64,000 nt of DNA from Massospora cicadina (GCA_022478985.1 JAKSZP010000210.1:62001-126000); one strand, 5' to 3'; positions 11,404-22,244 are shown, counted from the first letter of the stretch. Program-made: numbers and translations. Notes: generated by a model from the sequence alone, not told the origin.

Positions 11404-13330
11404 GAAAACTCCTACTGGCTTTCTTTCACTTTAATACCTAAATTGAAGTCAAGTTCAGATATTCAAAAGGAAAAACAAAAAAGACCATTTGATTGAGCCA
11501 AAACTTACTGATGTCGATGCAATCAATGCCTGCTACCCCCAGCTTGGGGTGGTGGTGCGCTGCCATCTGGTGTCTTTCAGCCACAGCTAAAGCGCTCCTG
11601 GTTGGCTCTTCTAGCCCTCCCAACACTACCAGGTGTTATTTCCCCCTCAGGACTTGGCCCACAACCTCACAAGCTCCCAGGCGATGCTCCAGAGCCCTTT
11701 GGTGCTCCCACAGAGCAATTTGTGTTTCAGCCTCTGGGTTGAATATGGGAATCTCTTCCCATATGCAAGTGCAGCCATCTTTGAGATGGCTACAGCAGTT
11801 TTTAAACCTGCCAGATTTATTGAATTTCACCCCTTTTTAGGGGTACTTTGATCTCAGCTTCTGTGTGGAAGCTGATACAGTGGCAGCAGCCAAGATGCAA
11901 ATCATTTTTAAAATTATTCCTATTCCCACCATTTGAACCTGGCTCCTAGATGAGGTCACTTTGGTAGTCCAGTTTGCTGGGTTGCCCTCCCATTTCTCCC
12001 CTGAGCGCCTCCACCATAAGCTTATGGAGGGTTTAGCCAGTTATGGCGCAGACCCCATTTTGCAGTTTATGGTCCAAATGGAATTGATCGTCTGGCAGGG
12101 CCACACGCTTTTGTGACAATCCTCAAATTTCATCACAATAACCATCACATGATTCCCCTCCCACATGGTGATCAGATCCGCCCCTGATCACCCATTCTGG
12201 GTGCACATCAAAACTACCACGCCATTTTCCCATTGTTCTATGAGCTTGACCACTCAAAGTGTAAGTGCCCTACAGTTTCTGATTCCACCACTCATCCCTC
12301 AGGCATTGGGCCCATGGCCATTTCTACCCAAATTTTTGGATGCGGCTCAATCCTCCTGCCCCCAACCTCAAGGCAATTTGACACTTCTTCAAAAGCAGCA
12401 GCCAATCAAAATTAATTTATTAAAAATTCTGCTTAAACTTCTACCAGATTATGTAATCCTTAGTTGATGGCTAAACCAGTTTCAGCTGAGCTGTTATGGT
12501 CAACAACACGTGGCCAATCAGCTTCTGCCACTTCCCCAAATTCGGTGGCTGGCCCTGTGCTGGCTGAATCCAATCCATTTGAGGCTCTCAAATGGATTGA
12601 TGAGGACAAATGGCGTACCACGTCAAGCCAGATTTTGCTTTGGGGTTTTTTGTTGATCCTCCCAAATTGCGGCCCCAACATTTTTGCCCAAAAACGGTAA
12701 TTCCATTTAAAAAATATTAATAAAATGGCAGTTATGGCTGCAGCTGACCCGCCAACACCCTACTTCACCAGCAACCTCATGGGGCAATGGATCCCCTTGT
12801 TGAGGGTATTCCTATTTCTAATTTTCCCCATGATTTTGAAGAAGATGTGAAGTATGTAATTGAGGAGCTAGCCTTTGGAGCAAGCCACACTTGTATTGAC
12901 ATGTCAAAAAATTGTCTTTTTAGCTATAATTATCCCAAAACCTGCCAGTGCATCAAGTCTTTCACTTGCGTGCTGGATCTCATTTTCTTTCGCTGAGCAT
13001 CAACTTGCTCAATATGTTGAGGTGATGGACACCGCAGGCCTCATAAACAAAGAAAACCCACAACTATACCTCCTTATGGCCCATGTCGCTGATGCTCCCA
13101 CCCTGATGCTGTCCACCATGGTCCGCTAGCTAAAGTGGGCGCTGGACAAAGTTTCCCCAAGCTTTTCCCCTTATGATATGGCTTCCTAGGCTGTTAGCTG
13201 AGGTGTCATATTAGGAATATTTTATTTTCAATAATCCCTTTGTTTGGCCCATTTGCAAATAAAGAGCGTGGCGGCTCCCCCTTTTACGTTGGGCACCACT
13301 AATGCTAAAAAAAGAAAACTCCTACTGGCT
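11404..13330 (+). mobile_element. Family E, copy 1: gag-only retroposon
   Basis: The body (11421-13313, 1893 bases) sits between 17-bp direct repeats GAAAACTCCTACTGGCT (11404-11420 and 13314-13330). The right end has an A tail (CTAAAAAAA) just before the repeat. Long target duplications plus an A tail mean target-primed retroposition, not LTR or cut-and-paste movement. It lies inside the protease of gypsy C copy 1, whose reading continues after 13330 (AAPAVALHNDAYDLLIG). It encodes one gag-like protein and no reverse transcriptase. Copies 2 and 3 (19233-21190; 21196-40039 less element D) are nearly the same length. Confidence 0.85.
11493..13130 (+). pseudogene. Family E gag-like protein (copy 1)
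   Basis: Fragments in several frames share a pattern with copies 2 and 3. First comes an RNA-binding-like fold (about 11745-11900: LFPYASAAIFEMATAVFKPA, then FIEFHPFLG and YFDLSFCVEADT). A second part follows (about 11960-12060: VVQFAGLPSHFSPERLHHK) that resembles the Leu-Pro-Leu segment of DUF4283-type gag proteins. A degenerate knuckle follows (about 12235-12275: FYELDHSKCKCP). The C-terminal part has NPFEALKWIDED (about 12570) and AEHQLAQYVE (about 12995). The role is inferred to be RNA binding. The family assignment is by eye; the frame has many stops. Confidence 0.6.
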
Positions 13331-14619
13331 GCCCCTGCTGTGGCATTACACAATGACGCATATGACCTACTCATTGGCACCCAATTCAAGATTGAGTATG
13401 AGGGGATCATTAATATGAAACAGGTATTTCTCTCCCTTTTAAAATTACGAAGTTCCCCCAGTCTTTTCAACTGATGAGCCTAAGAAGAAGGAATATACAT
13501 ATGTAGTTGATTAAACTTCATCTGACCTCACCCTTACTTATACCACATCATGCAGAAACACAAAAAAGCTGCCTGATTCTGTGGATGCTTCAGAGGTCAT
13601 TCCATTTTATGCAGCAGATGAGGTAGTAATTAAAGCGGGTGAATAAAAGGTGATAGGCACCAAAATTACTATGGAAATTCCCCACAACTACCTCCTTAAT
13701 AAAACAAGCATTGATGGAATAAACCCTTTAGAACACTGGGTATTGCCAGGTGTCTTGAGCTCTTCTTATCAGTGATCTATTAATCTCCTGTTGGAGAATC
13801 TCACTAACAAGGACATGGTTGTAAAAAAACATAAGGAGATTGAAAAAGCCCTGTTGATTCCAATTGAGGACATCCACTAAGTCCATAATATTGGGTCTAT
13901 GCTAAATATTGGACTACCCACTGACCAAATGATATGATCTTTGCCTAACGTTCAGATTTCTGATGATCTACCTCCCGCTGAGCATAATAAAGTTCATTCC
14001 TTATTGGAGTCATATAGTGATATTTTAATCAAATCTGATACTGACTATGTGCATATAAAGGGCTGGTGCCACACCATTGATGTTGGTGATGCCAAGCCTA
14101 TTTGATCCAAGCCTTATCAGAAATCAAAGGTTGAGGAGCTCCAGAGGAGGACGGAGCTTAAAATGTTACTGGACGCGGGGCTATTAATGCCTTCTCAAAG
14201 TCCTTGGTCATCTCCACTATTGTTTATAAAAAAAGAATGGTGAGCATTGGGTAATTATAGACTACCGCAAGCTGAATAACCTTACCAAGAATGACAGCTA
14301 CCCAATACCACAATTGATGATGCCTGGCCCAACTCTCTGGGTCCAAGCTCTTTTATGCCATGGACTTAGTTAGCAAATACTGGCAGATGGACATTTCTCC
14401 ACAAGACCAGGAAAAGTGTGCATTTATATGCAGTGAGGGTCTCTTCCAACCTACCTGAATACCATAAGGATTGTGCAATGCGCCCACAACTTTCCAGAGA
14501 TCCATGGACCACATCTTGCAGGATCTGAAGCTTAGTTGCATAATTGTTTATCTTGACAATATCACCATCTTCTCCCAAACATTAAATGAGCACCTTTCTC
14601 AATCAAAGGAAGTTTTCCA
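13331..14619 (+). pseudogene. Protease end, linker and reverse transcriptase, gypsy C copy 1
   Basis: The protease resumes after the E insertion with HNDAYDLLIGTQF and GIINMKQ, which copy 2 repeats on the minus strand near 46450-46530. The reverse transcriptase follows: a KPYQKSKVEELQ region near 14110, an SPWSSPLLFIKK region near 14200, and the catalytic loop near 14545 reading VYLDNI. Active relatives have Tyr-Leu/Val-Asp-Asp, so the second Asp is Asn here and the enzyme would be inactive. Stops and frameshifts occur throughout. Confidence 0.75.
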
Positions 14620-15352
14620 ATGCTAACGGGCTCTCATATTAATCTGAAGCCCTTTAAATGTACAATATTTCATAAGAAGTTGTATTTCTTGGGCCAAGCC
14701 ATCTCCTCAGATGGTATCAAGCCTCCTCATGATAAGGTCAAGGCGATATCTAAGATGTCTACTCCTAAAACCCTCCACAATATTAAGGTGTTCTTAGTAA
14801 TGATGGGGTACTACCATCAATTCATCCAAAAATTTGCTCATCTTAGTGAGCCCATCATATGTCTTTTAACTAAAAACATATCTTTCCTATGGGGAGCGGG
14901 ACAACAGGCTGCTTTTAAAACGCTAAAAAGGCCGCTGCAGCGACGGTCAATCCTATGCCATTATGACTATAGTATACCCTTTATGCTGTTTACTGACGCC
15001 TCTGATTACACAGTTGGAGCTATCTTGGCTCAACTGGATGACATGGGGTTTATCACCCCGTTTCATATTTCAGCAAGATGCTCTCCAAGGCATAACGCAA
15101 CTATAGCATCACTGAGAAGGAATGCCTGGCTGTCTTGCTTACTGTTAAATATTACCGCCCTTTTTTATATGGGACCTCGTTTAAAAGTGGTTACTGACCA
15201 CACCTTTTTAAAGTGGTTACAAAATATGAAGGATCCAACTGGGTGGTTGGCATGCTGGGCTTTGAAGCTCCAGCACTATGATATGACCATTGAGCACTGA
15301 GCTGGGACAAGACATATGAATGTCGATTGATTAACTTGGCTGCCCATCCTTC
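14620..15352 (+). pseudogene. RT thumb and RNase H, gypsy C copy 1
   Basis: The longest open stretch (14620-15300, 226 codons) covers the RT connection (FLGQAISSDGIKPPHDKVKA, VMMGYYHQFIQKFAHLSEP) and RNase H (LFTDASDYTVGAILAQLDD near 14990, then KVVTDHTFLKWLQ near 15190). RNase H would remove RNA from the RNA-DNA hybrid. The frame closes with TGA at 15298, where the tether to integrase would continue. Minus-strand relatives are at 44600-45190. Confidence 0.8.
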
Positions 15353-15367
15353 TCTTAAAATAGTGAA

Positions 15368-16482
15368 GTGGAGAGGCTACATAATCTCTTAATGAACCAT
15401 GACGCTTGGGATGATGAGGATGAACCATTCCAGAAGATGCTAGATCGACATTTCCATAACACAAAGGTGGATATTGGGAATCTATACAAGAAAGTAGGGG
15501 CGAACTGGTTACCCTATCTCCAACCTTCAGATCGAGTACCTGTCATTATGGAGGCTCATGCCCTCCTAGGGCATAGCGGAGTGTGGAAAACCTATGAGTG
15601 GGTAAAAGAACGCAACTATTGGGAGGAAATCATGGAGATCATCATCAAAGCTTGGATGCCTGTATGACTTATAAAAAAGCAATCCAGCTTCAAAATAATT
15701 AACAATATCAACCTACCACTCCGCAACAACCTTTCCACACAATAAGTCTCAATGTGGTTGGCCCTCTACCCCAAAATATAAGTGGAAATCGATATATCTT
15801 GGTGGGGATTGATCACTTACTAAATGGGTCGATGATGTTTCTCCCAGCTCAGACGTCCAAAGACATAGCCACTTTCCTCCACCAGTATATCTTCACATAA
15901 CACGGTTGTCCTCAAGTTTTTCTCTGTGATAATGGTAAAAACTTCACCTCCTAAGTGGTGAAAATTCTTGAAACTTCCATGGTCACGCAACGGCTATTTT
16001 CTTCCCCTTATAACCCCTTAATTAACTGTACCTTGAAAGAACCATTGGGACCCTGGTCTCTATAATATGTTAAAAATTCCACTTCAGACCCCCTTCACTG
16101 GGATCTTTACTTACCAAGTGCCCTCATGGACTACCGTATCAGTTACAAGATCCTTAAAAAGTCTCCTTTCCATGTGTTGTATGGATGGGAACCTGGGGTG
16201 CCAGCATTATTACCCAAAATATATTCATGGGTTGTAATGAACTGGAGCAAGCACTAAAGAAGCTGGCTCAGAACATCATTCAGCTACAATCAGAGGCTAT
16301 GGCTAATTTGGTCAAAACTGTCACAAAAGAGGGCCAATCCGCTAATGGGCTCAGGGAACCTCTTCCTTCCTTCCAAGTATCTGACTTGGTGCTTTACTAC
16401 CACAACTGTATCACCCCTAGAAGCGAGAAACACAAGTCTATTTGGGAAATCCCTTTTGTAGTTACTTACAAGTGAGGAGAGG
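15368..16482 (+). pseudogene. Integrase, gypsy C copy 1 (main part)
   Basis: The His-His-Cys-Cys N-terminal region begins about 15480 (KVGANWLPYLQPSDRVPVI, then EAHALLGHSGVWK). The catalytic core follows at 15740-16050: the first acidic position reads LNVVGPLP (Asn where Asp is expected), the second reads LCDNGKNFT (Asp kept), and the Glu region is degraded (NPLINCTLKEPL). A GPF-like C-terminal motif (IPFVVTYK) lies at 16450-16470. The tail of the domain is displaced to 17614 by the F solo LTR. Inactive. Confidence 0.75.
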
Positions 16483-16561
16483 AGTACTGTAAGTTCACGG
16501 AAACGTCCCCTTTGTGTAGATTGGGCGATTTTCCCAAACCCTAACAAGAAATCCAAAGAGG

Positions 16562-17217
16562 GTAGCTGTACCCCTCATCACCCAAGGCAATTTTGCTTAT
16601 GTGGTAAACAAGCGTTGGGTAACAGCACTCCCTTTAAAGATTTCTCACCTGGTACCCGCACTCTCCTCTTCTGAACTTGTCCGCTGAATTGAGGAAATCT
16701 GCGCCAAGATTACTGAATCAAAGATGAAAGGTCCAAAACCAACAGGAATAAAGCCCAACAATTGGAAAACAATATTTGGAAAGAGACAAATAAGAGAAAT
16801 ATCAGCCAGAATTGTGGACAACATCAAGCCATCAAGTAGTACAATCGCTGCTGCCAAATCTCCTTTGAAATTGTCAGGAGTTATTGCCAATAATTTAAAA
16901 CCCCTAGTTTAAGAATTGGAAGTTGTACCCAACACAACTCATTTGGCTGAACAAATGCCCCAGCGACCAGTAACAGGCGGATTGGCCATCCTGAACCCAT
17001 TTCCAACCAATTGGGACTACTCCTATGTGGGGTGGCCCTGGGGAATTTCAGTTGCTCGTTGGGCCAGACGCCATTGCACCAACTGTTATAAACGCAGGTG
17101 AACGTCAGTCTGGGCCTTCATGGATGAATTGATAGCGACTTGGCCTACCGCTAAATCCTTTGATATCAGTTCTAATTATAGTTATCCACCCCCTCCCACA
17201 AAAAAATTGCTGGGTTA
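16562..17217 (+). pseudogene. Long open frame in the U3 part of the F LTR
   Basis: One frame runs about 218 codons upstream of the TATA box with only three stops. It starts with VAVPLITQGNFAYVVNKRW, shared with the F element at 47282, and ends in a motif rich in Trp, Arg and Cys (WPWGISVARWARRHCTNC). The minus-strand F copy at 63719-64000 has the same ending (WPWGIPITHWAKRRHANC). In the short F element the frame is continuous from the integrase-side chromodomains across the 3' LTR border, so it is probably the C-terminal end of pol read into the LTR. I recognise no known domain. Confidence 0.55.
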
Positions 17218-17269
17218 GGTCAAATTTAAGGGACCCAATCCCTGCTTTGACCCATTACCAGTTAAACAC

Positions 17270-17336
17270 TATATAATCAGTTGCATTGTACTGAGAAAAT
17301 TGTTGGTCAATTTTCTTTATCTATCTTTCCAATAAA
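17270..17336 (+). promoter_or_regulatory. Core promoter and poly(A) signal of the F LTR
   Basis: A TATATAAT box at 17270-17277 is followed by a block conserved in all F LTRs (GCATTGTACTGAGAAAATTG here; matching blocks near 47978 and, reversed, near 63530) and by AATAAA at 17331-17336. This is the expected U3/R arrangement. Sequence downstream would be R-U5 and so would lead the genomic transcript. Confidence 0.55.
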
Positions 17337-17360
17337 AACCTATACCCAATTCAAGTTCTT

Positions 17361-17606
17361 ATGCCTAAAATTAAACTTCCCTTTCCGCCTGTATTCCAAC
17401 AATCCTCAGGGTTTATGGTCATGTTCACATGGTATTTTGCTAGGTGTCTATACACAATTATGGCTCATGGATACTCAATGGCAGAACTCCTTCCTAGTAC
17501 TATAACCGTCATACCAGCAGCAGTGCCACTGGCATTTGGGTTTGCCATTTGGGCGCTTCAGCATTTAAACTGGCAGACTGGTCTAAAAAACTTGCTGTTT
17601 GCCTGA
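17361..17606 (+). pseudogene. Hydrophobic small protein in U5 of the F LTR
   Basis: 81 codons with two hydrophobic segments: VMFTWYFARCLYTIM and VIPAAVPLAFGFAIWAL. The second segment recurs in F1 (VIPAAVPLAFWFATWML near 48090) and in F2 (VIRLAIPLAFWLAFWML near 63050, minus strand). It ends close to the LTR border. Two candidate membrane helices suggest a membrane protein, but no family is recognised and its use by the element is unknown. It lies downstream of the LTR core promoter. Confidence 0.45.
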
Positions 17607-17613
17607 TAATTAC

Positions 17614-18112
17614 TCCATCAAATCCCTTGCTACTGGAATTACCATTAGTCAGGTACATGGCCGCTTCCTACGGCCCTATTCTCCCCCTCAACATCCTTGA
17701 GGATTGTGATGTCAAACATTTTCCCTCACAGCTTCAAGATAAGAATGTTGCAGATCAAAATCAGCCAAAAAGGGGATATTTCAGACATTTACAGGTCCCT
17801 GATACTAATAATATTGAATTAAATACTAATAATGATTTTATCAGCCAAAAGACTTTGGCAGATTCTCAGTGGAACCCCACAAATCAGAGTAACAATATTT
17901 CAAATGCCCCACGGGCAAATAACACTAGTTTAAGCAGTCAGATTACTCTGACCACAGGGTGGACTCTGGAGCATCTATTGGATGGATACCCCCCAGCCAC
18001 TACCAGATCCATTCAAGCACCTACGTGGGGGCCACCCCCTTTTATAGGTGTGGTGGGGGTCCCCCAAGATGCAATACATTTTATAAAATGGGGATTGGCT
18101 GAAATTTATTAA
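17614..18112 (+). pseudogene. Integrase tail of gypsy C reading into the 3' LTR
   Basis: After the F insertion the integrase C-terminus resumes (SLATG, then VHGRFLRPYSPP near 17665). In copy 2 the same motif (VHGHLL) sits just before the LTR. The frame stays open across the LTR start at 17710 for another 134 codons, to a stop at 18112, and includes WNPTNQSNNISNAPRANNTS and IQAPTWGPPPFIGVVGVPQ. The left LTR of the same copy keeps the matching words (9034-9291). The apparent single frame starting at 17549 is a chance fusion with F3. Confidence 0.55.
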
Positions 18113-18478
18113 GTTATTACCCCATGGGTACATCTTGCCAAATAATAACACCTCATCCATCATTCAGCCTAAGTGAAGCGAGTTTTCCAAGCTTTTATAA
18201 GTTAGATTTTCATGTTTCCCTATTTGGACCATACTAAGCTGATGCAAACTTACCAATGAATACCCTTTAACCCTTGATACAATTTAAATACTGAACAGTT
18301 GTATATAGAGGGGTTCGTTTTCTCTTATCCCTGGTGGCATCTAATAAACTATAAAGCCCCATAACTTTCTAGTTTTAAAGCTTAATTATTTTTATCATTT
18401 TCATTTGTTCAAATACCCAATTGTTTGATTTTAGGTAAATAAGCACCAGCTAGATTTTCCAACACAAAAAATCCAACA
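17710..18478 (+). repeat. 3' LTR of gypsy C copy 1
   Basis: 769 bases, TGTCAAACA... to ...TCCAACA. It is aligned with 8903-9667. The border is supported by copy 2, where the same TGTCAGACA start follows a G-rich tract. In copy 1 that tract is decayed to CTTGAGGATTGTGA. A TATA-like CTTTTATAGG lies near 18040. Confidence 0.85.
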
Positions 18479-18483
18479 AATAG

Positions 18484-19232
18484 TTTGAATGTAAATTATA
18501 CCTTTTATATTTGTGTATTATAGTTTTTTTGCAAATTCTATAGCAAAATCTTGCTTCTATATTTTTGTTTTCTAAATAAGGTATACTTTTAGGTTAACAA
18601 ATTAAGATATATGCTTGTTTTAAAAAGTAATAAATTTGTATCATTTTAGTACATATAGAGTTATTAGTAATTAAAATATATTAACTAAATTTAGGTAAAG
18701 ATTTTAATCAATTATTTCATAGGTTATTAGTAGTTAGATTATCTCTCTTTAGGTCTGATTGTTAAGCTTCTGTTATATCTACAATTTGCTGGGTCTAGTT
18801 GCGCAGATCTGTAACCACAAGCTAATGGTGGGGCACAAAAAGCCATAAACCAGACTGATTTTAAGATGTCCCTTAGCTATGCTGCTTTCTATTGCAGAAT
18901 GAGTAAAAACCTAGGAGCGCTTGCAGTAACAGTCGTAAGACATTGTGAGACATCATGATTGCATATAGTTATATCTACAATTTGCTCATTTTATGCATGT
19001 TTTAATTACCTATACATATATATACATATACTATGCATACAATCCACCAAATACTAGATTATTTTACCCTGAACCGCTATTAACCCTACTTTAAAACTAT
19101 ATTAACCTATTAACTTTTGTTTACTTTAGTCAATTTACTAATACATTAAATTATTTCTTCTTATATTAGGAATAAATAGCTTACTAAGATCAATAGACTA
19201 AATATATCTAGTTTTTGACAAGATTATAGTTT
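18484..19232. other. AT-rich DNA with a short inserted sequence
   Basis: Very AT-rich, including a TA/CA microsatellite-like run near 19010-19040. The only structure is the 177-base segment described at 18772-18986. No gene recognised. Confidence 0.5.
18772..18986. repeat. 177-bp insert between 19-bp direct repeats
   Basis: GTTATATCTACAATTTGCT occurs exactly at 18772-18790 and 18968-18986. The 177 bases between them are richer in G and C than the flanks. A duplication this long with a short non-coding insert looks like a retroposed small RNA or SINE. I could not match it to tRNA, 5S, U1, U2, U4, U5, U6 or SRP RNA, and there is no clear A tail, so the orientation is unknown. A local replication error is the alternative. 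Confidence 0.5.
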
Positions 19233-21190
19233 ATAGATAAAGTTTTTGTTTTATTTAACTGATTAAAGCCAACCAGGGGACAGACATTACTGATGCTCAA
19301 TGAGCAAAAAAAAATCCAAACAAAAGAATCAACCAGACAATAACTAAAACCAACCAAAATAAAAAACCAAAAATTAAACTCCAACCAGGTGGGGAACGAA
19401 ATACTGCTAACCCACCATGGCAGAGGGTGAAGGGGGGTCAGGTAGCACTTATACAGACATATTTGACTGGTCATCATCACCATATTTGTTGTATAAATGG
19501 ACAAAAGTGGAGAGCCTGGTGCGAGGACATTAGCGTGGTGGGGGTGGATGTGAATAAAATATTTGAAACCTTTTTTCAAGATCAGCTTGGTAGATAGCTT
19601 CAACAAATTCTGCTACTTGGTGTTCAGCTTGAATGTGGGCTTCAGGAAGTTGGGAAAATTTGGTGAGAATTTGTCAGGTAATTTTTGCAGATGGGTCAAA
19701 ATCTTCTAATTGGGCCACATGCATGACCGCATTGGTGGCTTCAGTGGCCAATTTGGTTATTTCCTCCTGTGCTGCTTTATGGAAATCAGGGGAAAATTGA
19801 TTGTGCTCAGCCCCTGGTGTAATTACAAAATGAATTGGGCCACCGCTATGCATAGGATTGGGAAATGGGGTGAGGCCACCGCTGCTAAGGCGAGCTGGTG
19901 GTCACTTTAGTAGGGGATGGCAAATGGTTTAGGAACGAATCACTTAGGGGATGGGGATTTGTTAAAATAGAATTGTAGAATTTGGCTCAAGCACAATCAA
20001 GCGGGCCAAGAGGTTCACTAGAGTCCTCATTATTGACAGCGTTGCCTGATTCATCAATCTTGGTCAATAATTCCCATGGATTTTGGTTCACAGGAATAGC
20101 GTCTGGAGAATTTGGGTGGGCATAAATAAAATGGGCTGCTTGGGCTTGAATGGTGGTCCAGGCCTGTTTCTGATTAATGTGGTTGAAATTGGGTGGGATA
20201 GTGTGGATGGGTTTGTTGGAGGCCAATTTTTTCCTCTGGCCCATTGAATGAGAAAGTTGAGTGGGAAGGGGCAACAAAACGCCCCATTCAGAATCCTCCA
20301 AATATGGCTCAGAGGCCACACCATAGGAAGTGGCTTGGGGCAGGATTTTTTGGAATGGTCAAGTCCAAAACAGTGGGGGCAAATTTGGCGACCATTATCC
20401 ACCTGACACAACCGAAATTCTCAGGTGCCGCAGCAATATGAGCATGGGGGGCTTTGTTGAGCTATAGCAGGGTGATGTGGGATAATGGTGGCCGTGTCCC
20501 AAGATGAAGCAAGGCGCTCCGCTCCTGAAGGAACAGCGAAGACAAGGTAGGGCTGTGTCCCATAAGCCAGAAGCCCTGCCATCAATTGGTCATATTACAG
20601 CTGTGGTGGTAGGTGAGATGGGAGAGATGCAAAGGACACCACCATTATGGTATCTGATGGAAGGCAATTTTTGGGTGGTAGAGATAGAAGTATTTTTGTA
20701 AATTAGGGGAGTAGAAGCCGCTTCTGCAGCATCCTCCTCTTTTTGGAAGCAAATATTGAAATAGCCCTTATATGGGCAAAAATCAATAAAGCCAGCTGGT
20801 GAAAATGCAGCTGTGGCTACTTTGATAATTGCCTTGTCAGCATATGGTAACAACCGACTGTAGTTGTTTCTAGGCAAACTTGGATGCTTGAAAGTGGTAG
20901 GGAAAGAGGATGGGGGCGAGAAGGGTGGATGCACACCAGGTGGAGCACTAAGTCACATGGGGGACAAAATGGCATAAAGAAGATGGTGGGCTATTAGACC
21001 CCTTTCAAACGCGTTTGCCCAAGGACAGAAAATGCTAGGCGGTGGAACACTGCTATCCCACATTGGAGCAGCAGGCGGCAGATCCACAGTCATTTTTGGA
21101 AAGTGCGTGGCCATATGGCATTTGAAATAAACGCTTTTTTTAATAAAATGCGCTCAAAGTCAGATTGAGAAGAAAGAAATAGATAAAGTT
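19233..21190 (-). mobile_element. Family E, copy 2: gag-only retroposon
   Basis: The body (19245-21178, 1934 bases) lies between 12-bp repeats ATAGATAAAGTT (19233-19244 and 21179-21190). The 3' end on the minus strand reads CCCCTGGTTGGCTTTAATC followed by AAATAAAACAAA, a tail close to that of LINE copy 2 and the SINE. The single protein-coding region runs 21114 to about 19400. There is no room for, and no trace of, a reverse transcriptase. It is the best preserved copy of the family in this window. Confidence 0.85.
19390..21114 (-). pseudogene. Family E gag-like protein (copy 2)
   Basis: An ATG at 21114 starts MATHFPKMTVDLPPAAP. A proline-rich stretch leads to an RNA-binding-like fold near 20690-20850 (RLLPYADKAIIKVATAAFSP, FIDFCPYKGYFNICF, then an acidic EEDAAEAAS). 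A classical CCHC knuckle, CPHCFGLDHSKKSC, lies near 20360-20400. A linker with NPWELLTKIDESGN (near 20070) leads to AEHQVAEFVEAIYQADLEK (near 19590). The frame shifts several times and has stops. The fold-plus-knuckle order is like LINE ORF1 and DUF4283-type gag proteins, so RNA binding is inferred. Confidence 0.65.
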
Positions 21191-21287
21191 GTCATACTAT
21201 TTTATTATTGGATTAAACTTTCTTTCCCGCTTGTCATAACTTTTTGAGAAATTTTTTCAAAAATTAAAGTAAAGTAAACTCCTACTT

Positions 21288-22244
21288 TGCCACCTGCCAA
21301 CCAGTTCCCCCAGTATTCTAAGATCCCCCGCTGGCTGCTCCATGTTGGGGCAGTGGCAGAAACCCCTAGCATTTTCCATCTGACAGGAACACGTGCTCAG
21401 ACTGGTTGTCCAGTCCTGACATATCCTTGGGACGGTTCATCCCTTCCAAGGATCTCAACGTCCACCTCATTCATACCCAGGTGGTGCCCCATAGCCCTGG
21501 TGCTCCCCTGGATCAGTATGCATTTTGGCTTTAATGTCAAATATGTGAAATTAAACCCTTACAACAATAAAGAAATCATCTGATTAGTCCAGGCGTTGAT
21601 GGAACCTGAAAGGTTTATCATTTCTGCCCCTTCAAGGGGTACTTTGAATTGGACTTACCTCCCAGTCTGATGCCACCACTCAGGCATTGTGCCCCTAGTA
21701 TTCCAAGGCACCCCTCTCCCACCACACACGTCCAGCTTCCTACAAACACCACTATTGTGGTTTAGTTTTTGGTTTACCTTCCCACCTCCCCCTTTCAGTG
21801 CTCCATCAGGAGCTAATAATTAGTTTGGCCACTTAAGCTCCAACCCCATTCTTAAGTTTATGGTCCCAAATGGGCCACCCATCTAGCATGGCCTCAAGTG
21901 TTTGCCACAATATGCACTTAATCCTTTAAAATTTCGCATTTGATTCCCATGTTCTGCTCTCTTTTCTACCCCTGACCATCCATTCTGGGCCCATGTTGAG
22001 GGCGGCTGGATAAGCTGTCCTGCCTCTTTTAAGTTGGATCACTTGAAATGCAAATGCCTATACTTCACTGATTCCAACATCTCTGAGTCCCCTCCACCAG
22101 CGCCTAACCCACTGCCATCCCTGTGCCATTTTCTATCTGGGGAAGCATCCTGCCCACATCCTAAAACCTGTTGCTATCATGGTTCCCAGAGCAGAAAATC
22201 ATATTTACTTCATCCCAAATCCAACCCATCCCAGCTAATCAGGA
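21288..22244 (+). pseudogene. Family E gag-like protein, copy 3, N-terminal part
   Basis: Frame-shifted pieces read a proline-rich start, an RNA-binding-like region ending near 21640-21660 (CPFKGYFELDLP in shifted frame), the Leu-Pro segment near 21770, and a knuckle-like FKLDHLKCKCLYFTD near 22030-22070. These are in the same order as in copies 1 and 2. The frame is cut at 22244 by gypsy D and resumes at 39165. Confidence 0.55.

Larger units (their letters stand above)
16483..17613 (+). mobile_element. Solo LTR of family F (F3)
   Basis: 1121 bases (16488-17608) begin TGTAAGTTC and end TGATA, with AGTAC before and ATTAC after, a 5-bp target duplication with one change. It matches the LTRs of the short F element at 47282-48201 and 49057-49882 and the minus-oriented partial copy at 62946-64000. 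It interrupts the integrase tail of gypsy C: copy 2 of C reads straight across the site near 43385-43410. No internal sequence remains, as after LTR-LTR recombination. Confidence 0.8.
8898..18483 (+). mobile_element. Ty3/gypsy family C, copy 1 (carries nested E and F)
   Basis: LTRs at 8903-9667 and 17710-18478 both begin TGTCA and end AACA, and align along their length. Flanking five bases are AATAA (left) and AATAG (right), a plausible decayed target duplication. The order between them is primer-binding site, gag, protease, reverse transcriptase, RNase H and integrase, which is the Ty3/gypsy order. An E element (11404-13330) splits the protease and a solo F LTR (16483-17613) splits the integrase tail. 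Removing both leaves about 6.5 kb. All coding parts are broken. Confidence 0.88.

Noticed and set aside
17549..18112. A single 187-codon gene
   Set aside because: It starts inside the F3 solo LTR, crosses the integrase tail of gypsy C and ends in the C LTR. The three parts belong to different elements.
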